Part shown: positions 1 through 7,109 of the stretch, one piece after another
Layout of the letters: each line of letters opens with the position of its first letter
How positions within the stretch are numbered: position 1 is the stretch's first letter
Assembly (NCBI GenBank): GCA_002691085.1
Contig: NZGX01000083.1
Location: forward strand, 1 to 17,198
Reading direction: 5' to 3'
DNA: 17,198 nt
Source of the DNA: Rhodospirillaceae bacterium
Lineage (GTDB): Bacteria; Pseudomonadota; Alphaproteobacteria; Rhodospirillales; Rhodospirillaceae
Position numbers and translations under genes: made by a program
The notes under the pieces: model-generated
Seen by the model: only the letters and a program-made list of their open reading frames with translations
What the model was told of the DNA's origin: nothing
Database searches by the model: none

Positions 1-47
1 CTGCTGCAGTTAAGGGTGCTTTAACAGATGTTTCTAAATTAATGTAA
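1..47 (+). CDS. leuC: 3-isopropylmalate dehydratase large subunit LeuC, C-terminal fragment
   Basis: Only the last 14 codons and the TAA stop (45-47) are inside the window, read in the frame that begins at base 3: AAVKGALTDVSKLM. This matches the usual end of proteobacterial LeuC, a short Ala-Val-x-Gly stretch followed by a Thr/Val-Asp-Val-Arg-like tail. The call rests mainly on its place 41 bases before leuD, since LeuC and LeuD form one heterodimeric enzyme that isomerises 2-isopropylmalate to 3-isopropylmalate. The aconitase-like body with its 4Fe-4S cluster lies outside the window and cannot be judged. Confidence 0.75.
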   Translation, partial: AAVKGALTDVSKLM

Positions 48-73
48 TAAGTTTTTATTATTTGTTTAACATT

Positions 74-80
74 AAGAGGG
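74..80 (+). promoter_or_regulatory. Ribosome binding site that fixes the leuD start
   Basis: AAGAGGG lies 8 bases before ATG 89. It supports ATG 89 over the in-frame TTG at 62, which would add nine residues (MFNIKRVPF) not expected in LeuD. Confidence 0.6.
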
Positions 81-88
81 TTCCATTT

Positions 89-691
89 ATGAAAAAATTC
101 GATTTACTTTCAGGAGTAGCAGCCCCACTCCCAATAGTTAATGTAGACACTGATATGATCATGCCAAAGCAGTTTCTAAAGACAATTAAAAGGACCGGAC
201 TTGGCGAGGCTATATTTTTTGATATGCGTTATGATGAAAATGATTTACCAAGGCCAGAGTTTATTTTAAATAAAAAGGAATTTAAGAACTCTCAGATACT
301 CTTGGCTGGAAAAAATTTTGGATGCGGTTCTTCAAGAGAACATGCCCCATGGGGGTTATTAGACTTTGGTATAAAGTGTGTCATTGCCCCGAGTTTTGCA
401 GAAATTTTTTATAGTAACTGTTTTAAAAATGGAATTTTATGTATTACTTTAAGTGAAGAATTAGTCAAAGTTCTCGTTGGTTTAGCTGATGGAAGAAGTT
501 TTAAAGTTGATTTAGTAAATAAGGAAATTATTCCTGATAACGCCAGCAAGGTAAAATTTGATATTGACGAAACTCGTCGACATAACCTTTTAAACGGCCT
601 TGATGATATAGCTTTAACAATGCAGCAAATTGATAAAATTAAATCTTTTGAAAAAAAACAAAATTTAGAACAGCCCTGGCTTTATGAATAA
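89..691 (+). CDS. leuD: 3-isopropylmalate dehydratase small subunit LeuD
   Basis: Small (swivel-domain) subunit of isopropylmalate isomerase; with LeuC it converts 2-isopropylmalate to 3-isopropylmalate in cytoplasmic leucine synthesis. From ATG 89 the product is 200 residues, the normal family length. Seen in the sequence: the N-terminal NVDTDMIMPKQFLK block (residues 18-31), the substrate-loop signature GCGSSREHAPW (78-88), and the usual C-terminal end with EQPWL. The start was chosen from the AAGAGGG ribosome site and because family members begin with a short M-K-F segment. It follows leuC by 41 bases and precedes leuB by 11, so the three genes are very probably one transcript. Nothing is truncated or unusual. 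Confidence 0.95.
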   Translation: MKKFDLLSGVAAPLPIVNVDTDMIMPKQFLKTIKRTGLGEAIFFDMRYDENDLPRPEFILNKKEFKNSQILLAGKNFGCGSSREHAPWGLLDFGIKCVIAPSFAEIFYSNCFKNGILCITLSEELVKVLVGLADGRSFKVDLVNKEIIPDNASKVKFDIDETRRHNLLNGLDDIALTMQQIDKIKSFEKKQNLEQPWLYE

Positions 692-702
692 TTTAGGCAA
701 GT

Positions 703-1815
703 ATGATTAATAAAAAAATTCTTTCCCTACCAGGTGATTGTATTGGCCCTGAGGTTATGGCCGAGGCCTTGAAAGTAATGAATTGGTTTTCATCAAGAGG
801 TTTGATCAATTTTGAAATTGAAAAAGGATTAGTAGGAGGGAGTTCTTATGATGAGTTTGGTACTCCACTTACTGAAGAAGTAATTAAGCTCGCAAATGAA
901 TCTGATGCCGTACTTTTTGGATCAATAGGAGGTCCTAAATGGGATGATGTCAATTATGACCTCAGGCCAGAGAAGGGACTCTTAAGCCTGAGGCAATCAA
1001 TGGGATTATTCGCTAATTTACGTCCAGCAATTGTTTTTGATGCATTGGTGGACGCTTCATCCTTAAAACCAGACTTAGTGAAGGGTTTAAATATAATAAT
1101 TGTTAGAGAATTAATTGGTGGAATCTATTTTGGAGAGCCGAGGGGAATAAAACAACTCGAAAATAACCAAAGAATTGGCTTCAATACTCAGTCTTATTCG
1201 ACAGAGGAAATTATTCGTATTGCAAGGGTTGCTTTTGAGCTTGCTGGAAAAAGAAATAAAAAAGTTTGTTCCGTAGATAAAGCTAATGTTATGGAAAGCG
1301 GTGTGGTTTGGAGAGAAGAAACTTTAAAGCTCTGTAACCAACATTATCCAAATATTGAACTAGAACATATGTTTGTTGATAATTGCTCAATGCAACTTGT
1401 TAAGTCCCCCAAGCAATTTGATGTAATTCTTACCGATAATCTTTTTGGAGATATTTTATCTGATCTTGCAGCTATGTTGACAGGTTCTTTAGGAATGCTT
1501 CCTTCAGCAAGTCTTGGGTCAAAGAATCAGAATGGAAAAATGCCATCTCTTTATGAGCCAGTTCATGGTTCTGCTCCTGACATTGCTGGAAAAAAAATTG
1601 CTAACCCAATTGCACAGATTCTCTCGCTGGCAATGATGTTAAAATACTCTTTTGATTTAGATAAAGAGGCTAGCCTCATTGATGATGCAGTTCAATTAGT
1701 TCTATCTGAAAATATAAGAACCAGTGATATATTTGAGGGAGTTGGCAAACCAGTCGGGACATCTGAAATGGGTGATGCTATAGTCACTAAGTTAGATATT
1801 ATTGCGGAGAACTAG
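703..1815 (+). CDS. leuB: 3-isopropylmalate dehydrogenase LeuB
   Basis: NAD-dependent oxidative decarboxylase converting 3-isopropylmalate to 2-oxoisocaproate, the third step committed to leucine. It has 370 residues, the normal length. Visible motifs: substrate arginines in the segment RPEKGLLSLR (88-97) and at R107 and R135; catalytic Tyr142 and Lys193; Mg-binding Asp226, Asp250 and Asp254 within TDNLFGDILSD; and the NAD-binding LYEPVHGSAPDIAG near the C terminus. Two near-invariant positions differ: the N-terminal LPGDGIGPE block reads LPGDCIGPE (Cys13), and RELTGG reads RELIGG (Ile138). All catalytic residues are kept, so the enzyme is probably active. It starts 11 bases after leuD with only a weak AGG upstream, and its last 17 bases overlap the end of the opposing gene. 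Confidence 0.95.
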   Translation: MINKKILSLPGDCIGPEVMAEALKVMNWFSSRGLINFEIEKGLVGGSSYDEFGTPLTEEVIKLANESDAVLFGSIGGPKWDDVNYDLRPEKGLLSLRQSMGLFANLRPAIVFDALVDASSLKPDLVKGLNIIIVRELIGGIYFGEPRGIKQLENNQRIGFNTQSYSTEEIIRIARVAFELAGKRNKKVCSVDKANVMESGVVWREETLKLCNQHYPNIELEHMFVDNCSMQLVKSPKQFDVILTDNLFGDILSDLAAMLTGSLGMLPSASLGSKNQNGKMPSLYEPVHGSAPDIAGKKIANPIAQILSLAMMLKYSFDLDKEASLIDDAVQLVLSENIRTSDIFEGVGKPVGTSEMGDAIVTKLDIIAEN

Positions 1816-2149
1816 TTTTATCATCTATACCAGAATTTAATAGGTGGGAGTCTAGTTTACCGGATGTCCAGAGAAAAAACATTTTTAGATCCCCTAATAT
1901 TGACCATAGTGGATAAGTAAAAGTTGCAGGCTTGTTTTTTTCAATAAAAAAATGAGAAAACCAAGCGAAGGTATAAGTTGCTACAGGTGAGAGAAACAAA
2001 AATAAAATATCATTGAAAATTCCATTAAGTAAAAAAATTAAACCAAGGCTGGTGCCAAAATAATGAAAAATTCTTGTTAAAGGCTTACTATGTTCTCTTA
2101 AGTAATAAGGCCAGAAAGCTGAAAATGTTTTAATTCTTTTTTGCATCAT
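1799..2149 (-). CDS. Mpo1-like / DUF962 small membrane protein
   Basis: A 116-residue protein of the DUF962 (YGL010w/Mpo1-like) family. Yeast Mpo1 is an Fe(II)-dependent dioxygenase in alpha-oxidation of 2-hydroxy fatty acids; the bacterial role is not established, so only the family is called. Seen: the N-terminal block FWPYYLREH with His20, then R-x-x-HYFGTS with His29, two hydrophobic stretches (about 33-46 and 47-64, likely membrane segments), then the signature WFSHFFIEKNKPATF with His66, and PLWSILGDLKMF (80-91). The histidines expected to hold iron are present. Two ATGs (2149 and 2146) can serve as start, with no clear ribosome site. It lies between leuB and asd on the opposite strand, and its last codons overlap leuB by 17 bases tail to tail. 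Confidence 0.8.
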   Translation of the reverse strand: MMQKRIKTFSAFWPYYLREHSKPLTRIFHYFGTSLGLIFLLNGIFNDILFLFLSPVATYTFAWFSHFFIEKNKPATFTYPLWSILGDLKMFFLWTSGKLDSHLLNSGIDDKTSSPQ

Positions 2150-2244
2150 TAAATTTTTTGATTAATAATACTAACTATTTTTTTAGATAAATCCAATTTA
2201 TCGAGATTTTATATTATAACTGTAGCATAGGGAAGACTTAACAT

Positions 2245-3303
2245 ATGTCTGATGAAATAAAAACTAATAACAACTCTGAGGGTTACAATCTTGCAGTAAT
2301 TGGGGCGACAGGAAATGTAGGGCGGGAATTATTAGAAATCCTTCATGAAAGAAATTTCCCAATTAAGTCTTTGGTGGCGTTAGCTTCTGAAAAGTCTGTT
2401 GGAATGAAGCTCCCTTTTGGGGAAGGTGATGATCTCGAGGTAAAGAATCTTAGTGATTTTAATTTCACGGGCACTGATATTGTTTTATCTTCACCTGGTT
2501 CAGAGATTTCAAAAAGGTACAGTCCTATTGCGGCAGAAGCTGGGGCTGTTGTTATAGATAATACATCGCAATTTAGAATGGATCCAGATGTTCCATTGGT
2601 TGTTCCTGAAGTCAATGCCAATGACTTATCCCATTACAAAAGAAAAGGAATAGTTGCAAACCCAAACTGTTCAACAATTCAAATGGTTGTTGCTTTAAAA
2701 CCTCTTCATGATAATTTTAAGATTAAGAGAGTAATTGTTTCAACTTATCAATCAACATCAGGCGCTGGTAAAAATGGTATGGATGAGCTTTTTAATCAAA
2801 CTAAAGGAATCTATGTCAATGAGCCATTGGAAAAGACAAAGAATAATTTTACAAAACAGATAGCCTTTAATGTTATTCCTCATATAGATAGCTTTATGAA
2901 GCATGGATCTACCAAAGAGGAATGGAAAATGGAAATGGAGACTCAGAAGATCCTTGACTCAGAAATTAAGGTTCATGCAAATTGCGTTAGAGTTCCAACA
3001 TTTATTGGTCACGCAGAATTTATAAATATAGAAACAGAGTTGCCGATAGACGATGGGAATGCAAAATCAGCTCTAACTGATGCTCCTGGATTAATTGTTG
3101 TTGACCATAGAACTAACGAAGGATATGTCACTCCAAATGAGGTGGCTGGTGAAGACTCAGTTTATATTTCTAGAATTAGAAGGGACTTTAGTATTAAAAA
3201 CGGTATTTCCTTTTGGTGTGTTTCAGATAACTTGAGAAAAGGCGCTGCGTTAAACACAGTTCAGATAGCTGAAATTTTATCAGAAAAATACTTAAAGAAT
3301 TAA
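2245..3303 (+). CDS. asd: Aspartate-semialdehyde dehydrogenase Asd
   Basis: NADPH-dependent enzyme that reductively dephosphorylates 4-aspartyl phosphate to aspartate semialdehyde, the branch point to lysine/diaminopimelate, threonine and methionine. At 352 residues it is slightly longer than usual because of a polar 14-residue N-terminal lead before YNLAVIGATGNVG, the Rossmann nucleotide loop. Catalytic Cys142 lies in NPNCST and catalytic His256 in RVPTFIGHAEF; STYQSTSGAGKNGMDEL is the family block after the active-site Cys, and the end FWCVSDNLRKGAALNTVQIAE is typical. The upstream 95-base gap also serves the divergent Mpo1-like gene; GGGAAGA about nine bases before the ATG is a possible ribosome site. 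The CoA-ester lyase follows after 44 bases, so shared transcription is likely. Confidence 0.95.
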   Translation: MSDEIKTNNNSEGYNLAVIGATGNVGRELLEILHERNFPIKSLVALASEKSVGMKLPFGEGDDLEVKNLSDFNFTGTDIVLSSPGSEISKRYSPIAAEAGAVVIDNTSQFRMDPDVPLVVPEVNANDLSHYKRKGIVANPNCSTIQMVVALKPLHDNFKIKRVIVSTYQSTSGAGKNGMDELFNQTKGIYVNEPLEKTKNNFTKQIAFNVIPHIDSFMKHGSTKEEWKMEMETQKILDSEIKVHANCVRVPTFIGHAEFINIETELPIDDGNAKSALTDAPGLIVVDHRTNEGYVTPNEVAGEDSVYISRIRRDFSIKNGISFWCVSDNLRKGAALNTVQIAEILSEKYLKN

Positions 3304-3347
3304 AATATTAACGTAGCTTAATTTTTTTTAAAAAAATAGGTAAAAAA

Positions 3348-4229
3348 ATGACACTAAATATTCGTCCAAGAAGAAGTTTATTATATATGCCTGCATCCAA
3401 CCCAAGGGCGATAGAAAAATCGAGAAACCTTCCTGCTGATGTTTTAATTTTTGACTTAGAAGATTCTGTTTCACCTGAGAAGAAAGACTTGGCTAGGAAT
3501 GAAGCAATAAAAGCTGTTAATTCTGGCAATTACCCGTCAAAAGAATTGTTAGTAAGAGTTAATGGGATTGAAACTGAATGGCTTGAAAATGATATTAAAG
3601 AAATTGTTTCTTCAGACGCGCATGGCGTCCTAATTCCAAAAGTTTCTTCAATAAAAGATATCTTATTTATTGAGGATATATTAGATGATTATGGTGCAAA
3701 AAAAGATTTCTCTCTTTGGGCAATGATGGAAACACCAAAAGGCATCTTATCATCTAATGAGATTGCTAAAGCTTCAAATAGGCTTAAAGGTTTTTGTATT
3801 GGGACCGCTGATTTATCGAAAGAGTTGGGTTGTTCACACCCTTCTGATAGGTCCCCAATGATATTATCTTTGCAGATGGTTATTTTGTCTGCAAAGGCAA
3901 ATGGTTTAATTGTGATTGATGGTGTTCATATTAATTTAGATGACGATGATGGGTATCGTGCATCATGTATTCAAGGTAAGGAACTTGGGTTTGATGGTAA
4001 AAGCTTAATCCATCCCAAGCAAATCGAGTTAGCAAATGCTTTATTTTCCCCTTCAGAGGATGAAATTACCCACGCTAAAGAAATTATCAATGCACATAAA
4101 TTAGCTTTAAGCCGTGGGAAGGGTGTCATAACTCATAATGGAAAATTAGTTGAAGTTCTTCATGTTGAGCAGGCCAAAGATTTATTAGCCAAAGCTTCTG
4201 CTATCGCTAATCTAGGAAAGGGAAATTAG
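3348..4229 (+). CDS. HpcH/HpaI-type CoA-ester lyase (CitE-like / malyl-CoA lyase-like)
   Basis: A 293-residue TIM-barrel enzyme of the HpcH/HpaI aldolase/citrate lyase-beta family, which splits or hydrolyses acyl-CoA esters such as malyl-CoA, beta-methylmalyl-CoA or citramalyl-CoA. Key residues are visible: RPRRSLLYMPASN at the start, IFDLEDSV (34-41), substrate Arg70 in VRVNG, Mg ligands Glu128 (METPKG) and Asp155 (IGTADLS), and the CoA-side block DGKSLIHPKQIE. At about 290 residues it resembles stand-alone CitE-like and malyl-CoA thioesterase (Mcl2-type) proteins more than the longer Mcl1 enzymes, but sequence alone does not settle the substrate. No citrate lyase alpha or gamma genes are nearby, which argues against true citrate lyase. 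AGG lies seven bases before the ATG. The flavin monooxygenase begins two bases after its stop. Confidence 0.85.
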   Translation: MTLNIRPRRSLLYMPASNPRAIEKSRNLPADVLIFDLEDSVSPEKKDLARNEAIKAVNSGNYPSKELLVRVNGIETEWLENDIKEIVSSDAHGVLIPKVSSIKDILFIEDILDDYGAKKDFSLWAMMETPKGILSSNEIAKASNRLKGFCIGTADLSKELGCSHPSDRSPMILSLQMVILSAKANGLIVIDGVHINLDDDDGYRASCIQGKELGFDGKSLIHPKQIELANALFSPSEDEITHAKEIINAHKLALSRGKGVITHNGKLVEVLHVEQAKDLLAKASAIANLGKGN

Positions 4230-4231
4230 TT

Positions 4232-5233
4232 TTGACAGTAACACTTGGCGTTTTAGACCAAACTCCAATTAAGTCTGGTTCAAATGCTTCAGAAGCGATC
4301 AAGGAAAGTATAGATCTAGCAAGTCTTACCGATAAGTTAGGTTATAATAGGTATTGGCTAGCTGAACATCACGGTAGTAGTGGATTAGCAGGTTCTGCTC
4401 CTGAGGTTTTAATTAATACTATTGCCAATGTTACTAAAAAAATTAGAGTAGGTTCAGGCGGTATTATGCTTAATCATTATAGCCCGCTAAAAGTTGCTGA
4501 AGTTTTTTCAATGCTGTCTTTAATGTATCCTGAAAGAATAGACTTAGGTTTAGGAAGGGCTCCGGGAGGCAATCAATTAATTTCTGCCGCTATGTCGTAT
4601 GGTTCTAAAATAGGTGCGGAGTATTATCCTACCAAGATAACTGACTTAATCGCTTTTTTAAATGGAACGCATCATGCCAATAAGGCTCTAGAAGGAATCT
4701 CAGTTTCACCAAAAGCCGATATACCTCCTCAAATCTGGCTTTTGGGGTCATCTGCAGAAAGTGCTAAAATAGCCGCGCTTCTTGGTTTGCCTTTTTCTTA
4801 TGCACATTTTATCTATCCTGATGGTGCAAAAGAAACAATTAACTTATATCGAAAAAACTTTAAGAGAAGTAATATTTTAACTTCACCAATTGCAAATATT
4901 TGTGCTGCAACTATCTGTGCAGAAAAAACTTCAGAAGCAGAGTATTATGCTCAAAGCAGAAGGTTGTGGAGATTGCAGCTATCAAAGGGGGATCTTGGTC
5001 CTTACCCCACGCCCGATGAGGCTCTCGATTACAATTATACTAAAGGTGAACTAAGAGTTATTGATAAAAACTTAGGTGCTTGTTTTGTGGGGGACCCAAA
5101 GAAGGTAAAGAGTGATATAGATTTACTGTGTAAAGAATGCGAAGTAGATGAAGTTCTTTTATTAACAATTACCCACGATCAGTCTGTTAGGTTAAAATCA
5201 TATCAATTAATAGCGGAAGCTTTTGGTTTATAA
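4232..5233 (+). CDS. Luciferase-like flavin-dependent monooxygenase (group 1, YhbW/MsnO8 type), TTG start
   Basis: A 333-residue member of the bacterial luciferase-like superfamily: TIM-barrel oxidoreductases that use reduced flavin and oxygen. The N-terminal blocks fit group 1 (YhbW/MsnO8-like): LGVLDQTPI (5-13), RYWLAEHHG (40-48), AGSAPEVLI (53-61), GSGGIMLNHYSPLKVAE (74-90) and RIDLGLGRAPGG (102-113). The substrate is unknown for nearly all members and none is claimed. The start is TTG 4232, two bases after the lyase stop, with AAAGGGA (4217-4223) well placed before it. The first in-frame ATG is at 4466, which would remove the first 78 residues including the flavin-site blocks, so TTG must be used. 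Translation is probably coupled to the lyase. The stop lies 17 bases from the convergent minus-strand gene. Confidence 0.9.
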   Translation: MTVTLGVLDQTPIKSGSNASEAIKESIDLASLTDKLGYNRYWLAEHHGSSGLAGSAPEVLINTIANVTKKIRVGSGGIMLNHYSPLKVAEVFSMLSLMYPERIDLGLGRAPGGNQLISAAMSYGSKIGAEYYPTKITDLIAFLNGTHHANKALEGISVSPKADIPPQIWLLGSSAESAKIAALLGLPFSYAHFIYPDGAKETINLYRKNFKRSNILTSPIANICAATICAEKTSEAEYYAQSRRLWRLQLSKGDLGPYPTPDEALDYNYTKGELRVIDKNLGACFVGDPKKVKSDIDLLCKECEVDEVLLLTITHDQSVRLKSYQLIAEAFGL

Positions 5234-5250
5234 TCTTAATTTTTAGGCAT

Positions 5251-5619
5251 TTAAGTCATAGTAGGAGGGTCAGGTTCACTATTTGATGAGTGCTGAAGTG
5301 ACTCCGCCTCTTCTCTTAGTGTGAAGAAAATCCTGTCGATAAACTCTTGCCTTTCATTATCTAATGATAACCGTTTCTCATCAGAGAAAGAATGTTTTTC
5401 CAGATCATTGTCTGAAATCATTTTTTTTTGATTTAGTAAATCTTCTATGATTGCTTGCTTCTCTTTGTAAACCCAAAGCTCTTGAGCTAGCCCCATGCAA
5501 ATTGAAACTAACTCATCAACACCTTGGCTTTCAAAGAAACGCATTCTTTTCCCTTTAACACTATAACGAAGAGGTTTATCAGTTTTATTTTTATCTCTAG
5601 AATCAGATGTAGCTCTCAT
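5251..5619 (-). CDS. Small helical protein of unknown function, coupled to the methyltransferase
   Basis: Not securely recognised. The reading frame is open from 5646, but the natural start is ATG 5619-5617, which overlaps the methyltransferase stop by one base (TAATG). That overlap indicates translational coupling and gives 122 residues. The first 18 residues are polar and basic; then comes KGKRMRFFESQGVDELVSIC, a long amphipathic helix ending in LAQELWVYKEKQAIIEDLL, a charged linker, and a second helix (about RQEFIDRIFFTLREEAESL) before a Ser/Pro-rich tail. There is no signal peptide, membrane segment or metal motif. The pattern R-x-R-F-F plus two helices recalls short proteins seen beside oxidoreductase or methyltransferase genes in other proteobacteria, but this is memory and unchecked. 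A partner or accessory role for the methyltransferase is inferred only from coupling. Confidence 0.75.
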   Translation of the reverse strand: MRATSDSRDKNKTDKPLRYSVKGKRMRFFESQGVDELVSICMGLAQELWVYKEKQAIIEDLLNQKKMISDNDLEKHSFSDEKRLSLDNERQEFIDRIFFTLREEAESLQHSSNSEPDPPTMT

Positions 5620-6815
5620 TATTTTCTTGCTCCAAAAAAGTACCACATAACCCCGTCTCCAAACCTTCCTACCTGACTGTTATTATTTTTTTGGTCGCTT
5701 TGAACAGCGTGCATTACGGCTTCATGGCCGTAAAGGTTAAGGCTTGGGCAAACATGAGTAAAAAAAGTTTCTTCTTGAAACCCAGCCGCTAGGACTTCCT
5801 TTTTGGCGTCAGTATCTCTAAATGCTTTGTAAAAAGGTTCTTTATTATAATATGAATCCCAATCAAGATAAAATCCATCATAGGCTGACATTATAGAATT
5901 AGGTGGTAGTTCATAATGTATCATTACACCTCCAGGCTTAAGTATCCTATTGGCTTCCTTAAAGATTGACTTTATGTTTTCTAAAGGGACCTCGTGGAGA
6001 AACATGCATGAATAGACTATATCAAAAGTTTCATCTTCAAAATTTGTAAATTCTGCATCCATCTGATGGAAGTGAGCAGTGACTCCATAAGATTGCGCTC
6101 TTCCATGAGCATATCTTACGCAGGGGCCGCCAACATCAATTCCATGTATCTCTGCATCAGGGTACTGGTCCTTCCAGGGTAATGTTGAGTGACCAGTAGT
6201 ACATCCCATATCAAGAATTTTTTTTGGCTTTATATCGGGGTTTTTTTCTTTGAAAAAAGTAGAAACAGATGTTGTGATATCTTCCATTCGGTTGCCTAGT
6301 AAGCCAAATGAAAAAACTTCTAACCCATTATCATAAAGTGAGCCTTGAGCAACATCATCTTCTATTCCTTCTTCATGGTAATTTCCTGGCATTAAATGCA
6401 CATCTAAATCAGAAGTGTATTTTGGCACATTAAGCTTTGGATCGAGATTTAGTGTTCCTTGTGCTTTATCTTCAGACTGACTTAGAGATTTAACTCTATC
6501 TGCAAGGTCGTTTCTTTCCCTGTCTATTGCAGGTAAAACAGATCTCCATACCATTTCTTGTGTGTTACATCTGAGTGAAGAATAAAACTTAAAGATAGTC
6601 TCACTTTTAATTGTCTTATGTATTTCAGGCCCATCAACAGGCTTACGGCCATTTAATTTCTCAAATTTAGGTTCAGTTTTATTTTCCCATACAGTTCTCA
6701 TATGACCAGCAAGGTCGTTAAGTATGTATGAACGCATACCTTTTACAAAATGTTGTCTAGATGTTTCTTCAGATTTTCGGGAAACTTTAAGATCATGGTC
6801 AATAAGTGCACTCAT
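5619..6815 (-). CDS. Class I SAM-dependent methyltransferase with long N-terminal region
   Basis: From ATG 6815 the protein has 398 residues. The C-terminal half is a Rossmann methyltransferase: motif I LDMGCTTG (201-208), acidic residue Asp227 in IHGIDVGG, QMDAE (251-255) at the adenine site, FDIVYSCMFLHEVP (264-277), and RILKPGG (290-296). The first 195 residues resemble no common domain I can name; they are polar, mostly helical, and may form a substrate or dimer domain. The acceptor is unknown. The start was set at MSALIDHDLK because GGAGA (6821-6825) sits five bases before it; the open frame continues 16 codons further without a comparable site. Its stop overlaps the ATG of the downstream small gene. 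Sitting on the minus strand between plus-strand core metabolism genes, the pair has its own promoter region shared with sdhC. Methyltransferase class is certain, role is not. Confidence 0.88.
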   Translation of the reverse strand: MSALIDHDLKVSRKSEETSRQHFVKGMRSYILNDLAGHMRTVWENKTEPKFEKLNGRKPVDGPEIHKTIKSETIFKFYSSLRCNTQEMVWRSVLPAIDRERNDLADRVKSLSQSEDKAQGTLNLDPKLNVPKYTSDLDVHLMPGNYHEEGIEDDVAQGSLYDNGLEVFSFGLLGNRMEDITTSVSTFFKEKNPDIKPKKILDMGCTTGHSTLPWKDQYPDAEIHGIDVGGPCVRYAHGRAQSYGVTAHFHQMDAEFTNFEDETFDIVYSCMFLHEVPLENIKSIFKEANRILKPGGVMIHYELPPNSIMSAYDGFYLDWDSYYNKEPFYKAFRDTDAKKEVLAAGFQEETFFTHVCPSLNLYGHEAVMHAVQSDQKNNNSQVGRFGDGVMWYFFGARK

Positions 6816-6820
6816 GCTAA

Positions 6821-6825
6821 TCTCC
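6821..6825 (-). promoter_or_regulatory. Ribosome binding site that fixes the methyltransferase start
   Basis: On the minus strand GGAGA is followed by TTAGC and then ATG 6815-6813. This is among the best ribosome sites in the window and decides against the longer reading frame from 6863. Confidence 0.6.
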
Positions 6826-7069
6826 ATTCTAAAATTTTTTTGAGTAAAATAGTACCCTTGCAAATAATACTAAGTTTACAACTATTCCATATTAACCTTA
6901 AAAAAATGAAAAAGAAACTCAAGTTTTAATTGTGAGGGGGTAAGAATCACCTATTATCTATAAGTTTTTTAAATGACTTTAATTCTCATTTTTTCATAAC
7001 AGTCTTTTATAAATTAGAGTTTGTTGACTATTGGTCTTCCTGAGGGTAGTTATGCTCAATCATTTAAAG

Positions 7070-7075
7070 TATAAT
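7070..7075 (+). promoter_or_regulatory. Probable -10 element of the sdhCDAB promoter
   Basis: A perfect TATAAT 34 bases before the sdhC ATG, which would give a leader of roughly 28 bases. No good -35 lies 16-18 bases upstream (TAGTTA is the best at 17), so an activator may be needed. Perfect TATAAT is easy to find by chance in AT-rich DNA, but the position is right. Confidence 0.4.
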
Positions 7076-7109
7076 ACGTATTTCAAAGAACGGATATAGC
7101 AGAAAGATT

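Larger units (their letters stand above)
6816..7109. other. Divergent intergenic region between the methyltransferase and sdhC
   Basis: A 294-base stretch, the longest non-coding gap in the window. It must carry the promoters of both the methyltransferase (leftward) and sdhCDAB (rightward). Seen: a perfect TATAAT at 7070-7075, a TTGACT at 7024-7029 (40 bases from that TATAAT, too far to be its -35), a G5 run at 6936-6940, and a small palindrome AAACT-CA-AGTTT at 6915-6926. No convincing promoter for the leftward gene, no riboswitch fold and no short ORF with a good start were found. Confidence 0.6.

Noticed and set aside
2343..2621. Minus-strand frame of 92 codons inside asd
   Set aside because: It is antisense to the conserved Rossmann and active-site part of asd, with no recognisable product.
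3348..4229. True citrate lyase beta subunit (citE of a citDEF operon)
   Set aside because: No alpha or acyl-carrier gamma subunit is adjacent; neighbours are asd and a flavin monooxygenase, so a stand-alone CoA-ester lyase fits better.
5620..5646. Longer start for the small minus-strand gene (nine extra residues MVLFWSKKI)
   Set aside because: The extra codons sit inside the methyltransferase end, and ATG 5619 forms a TAATG overlap, the more natural start.
5619..6815. Methyltransferase as DsyB-type DMSP synthesis enzyme or ubiquinone/menaquinone methyltransferase UbiE
   Set aside because: The length and the unusual N-terminal half do not fit UbiE, and I see no block that ties it to DsyB. 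Left as a general class I methyltransferase.
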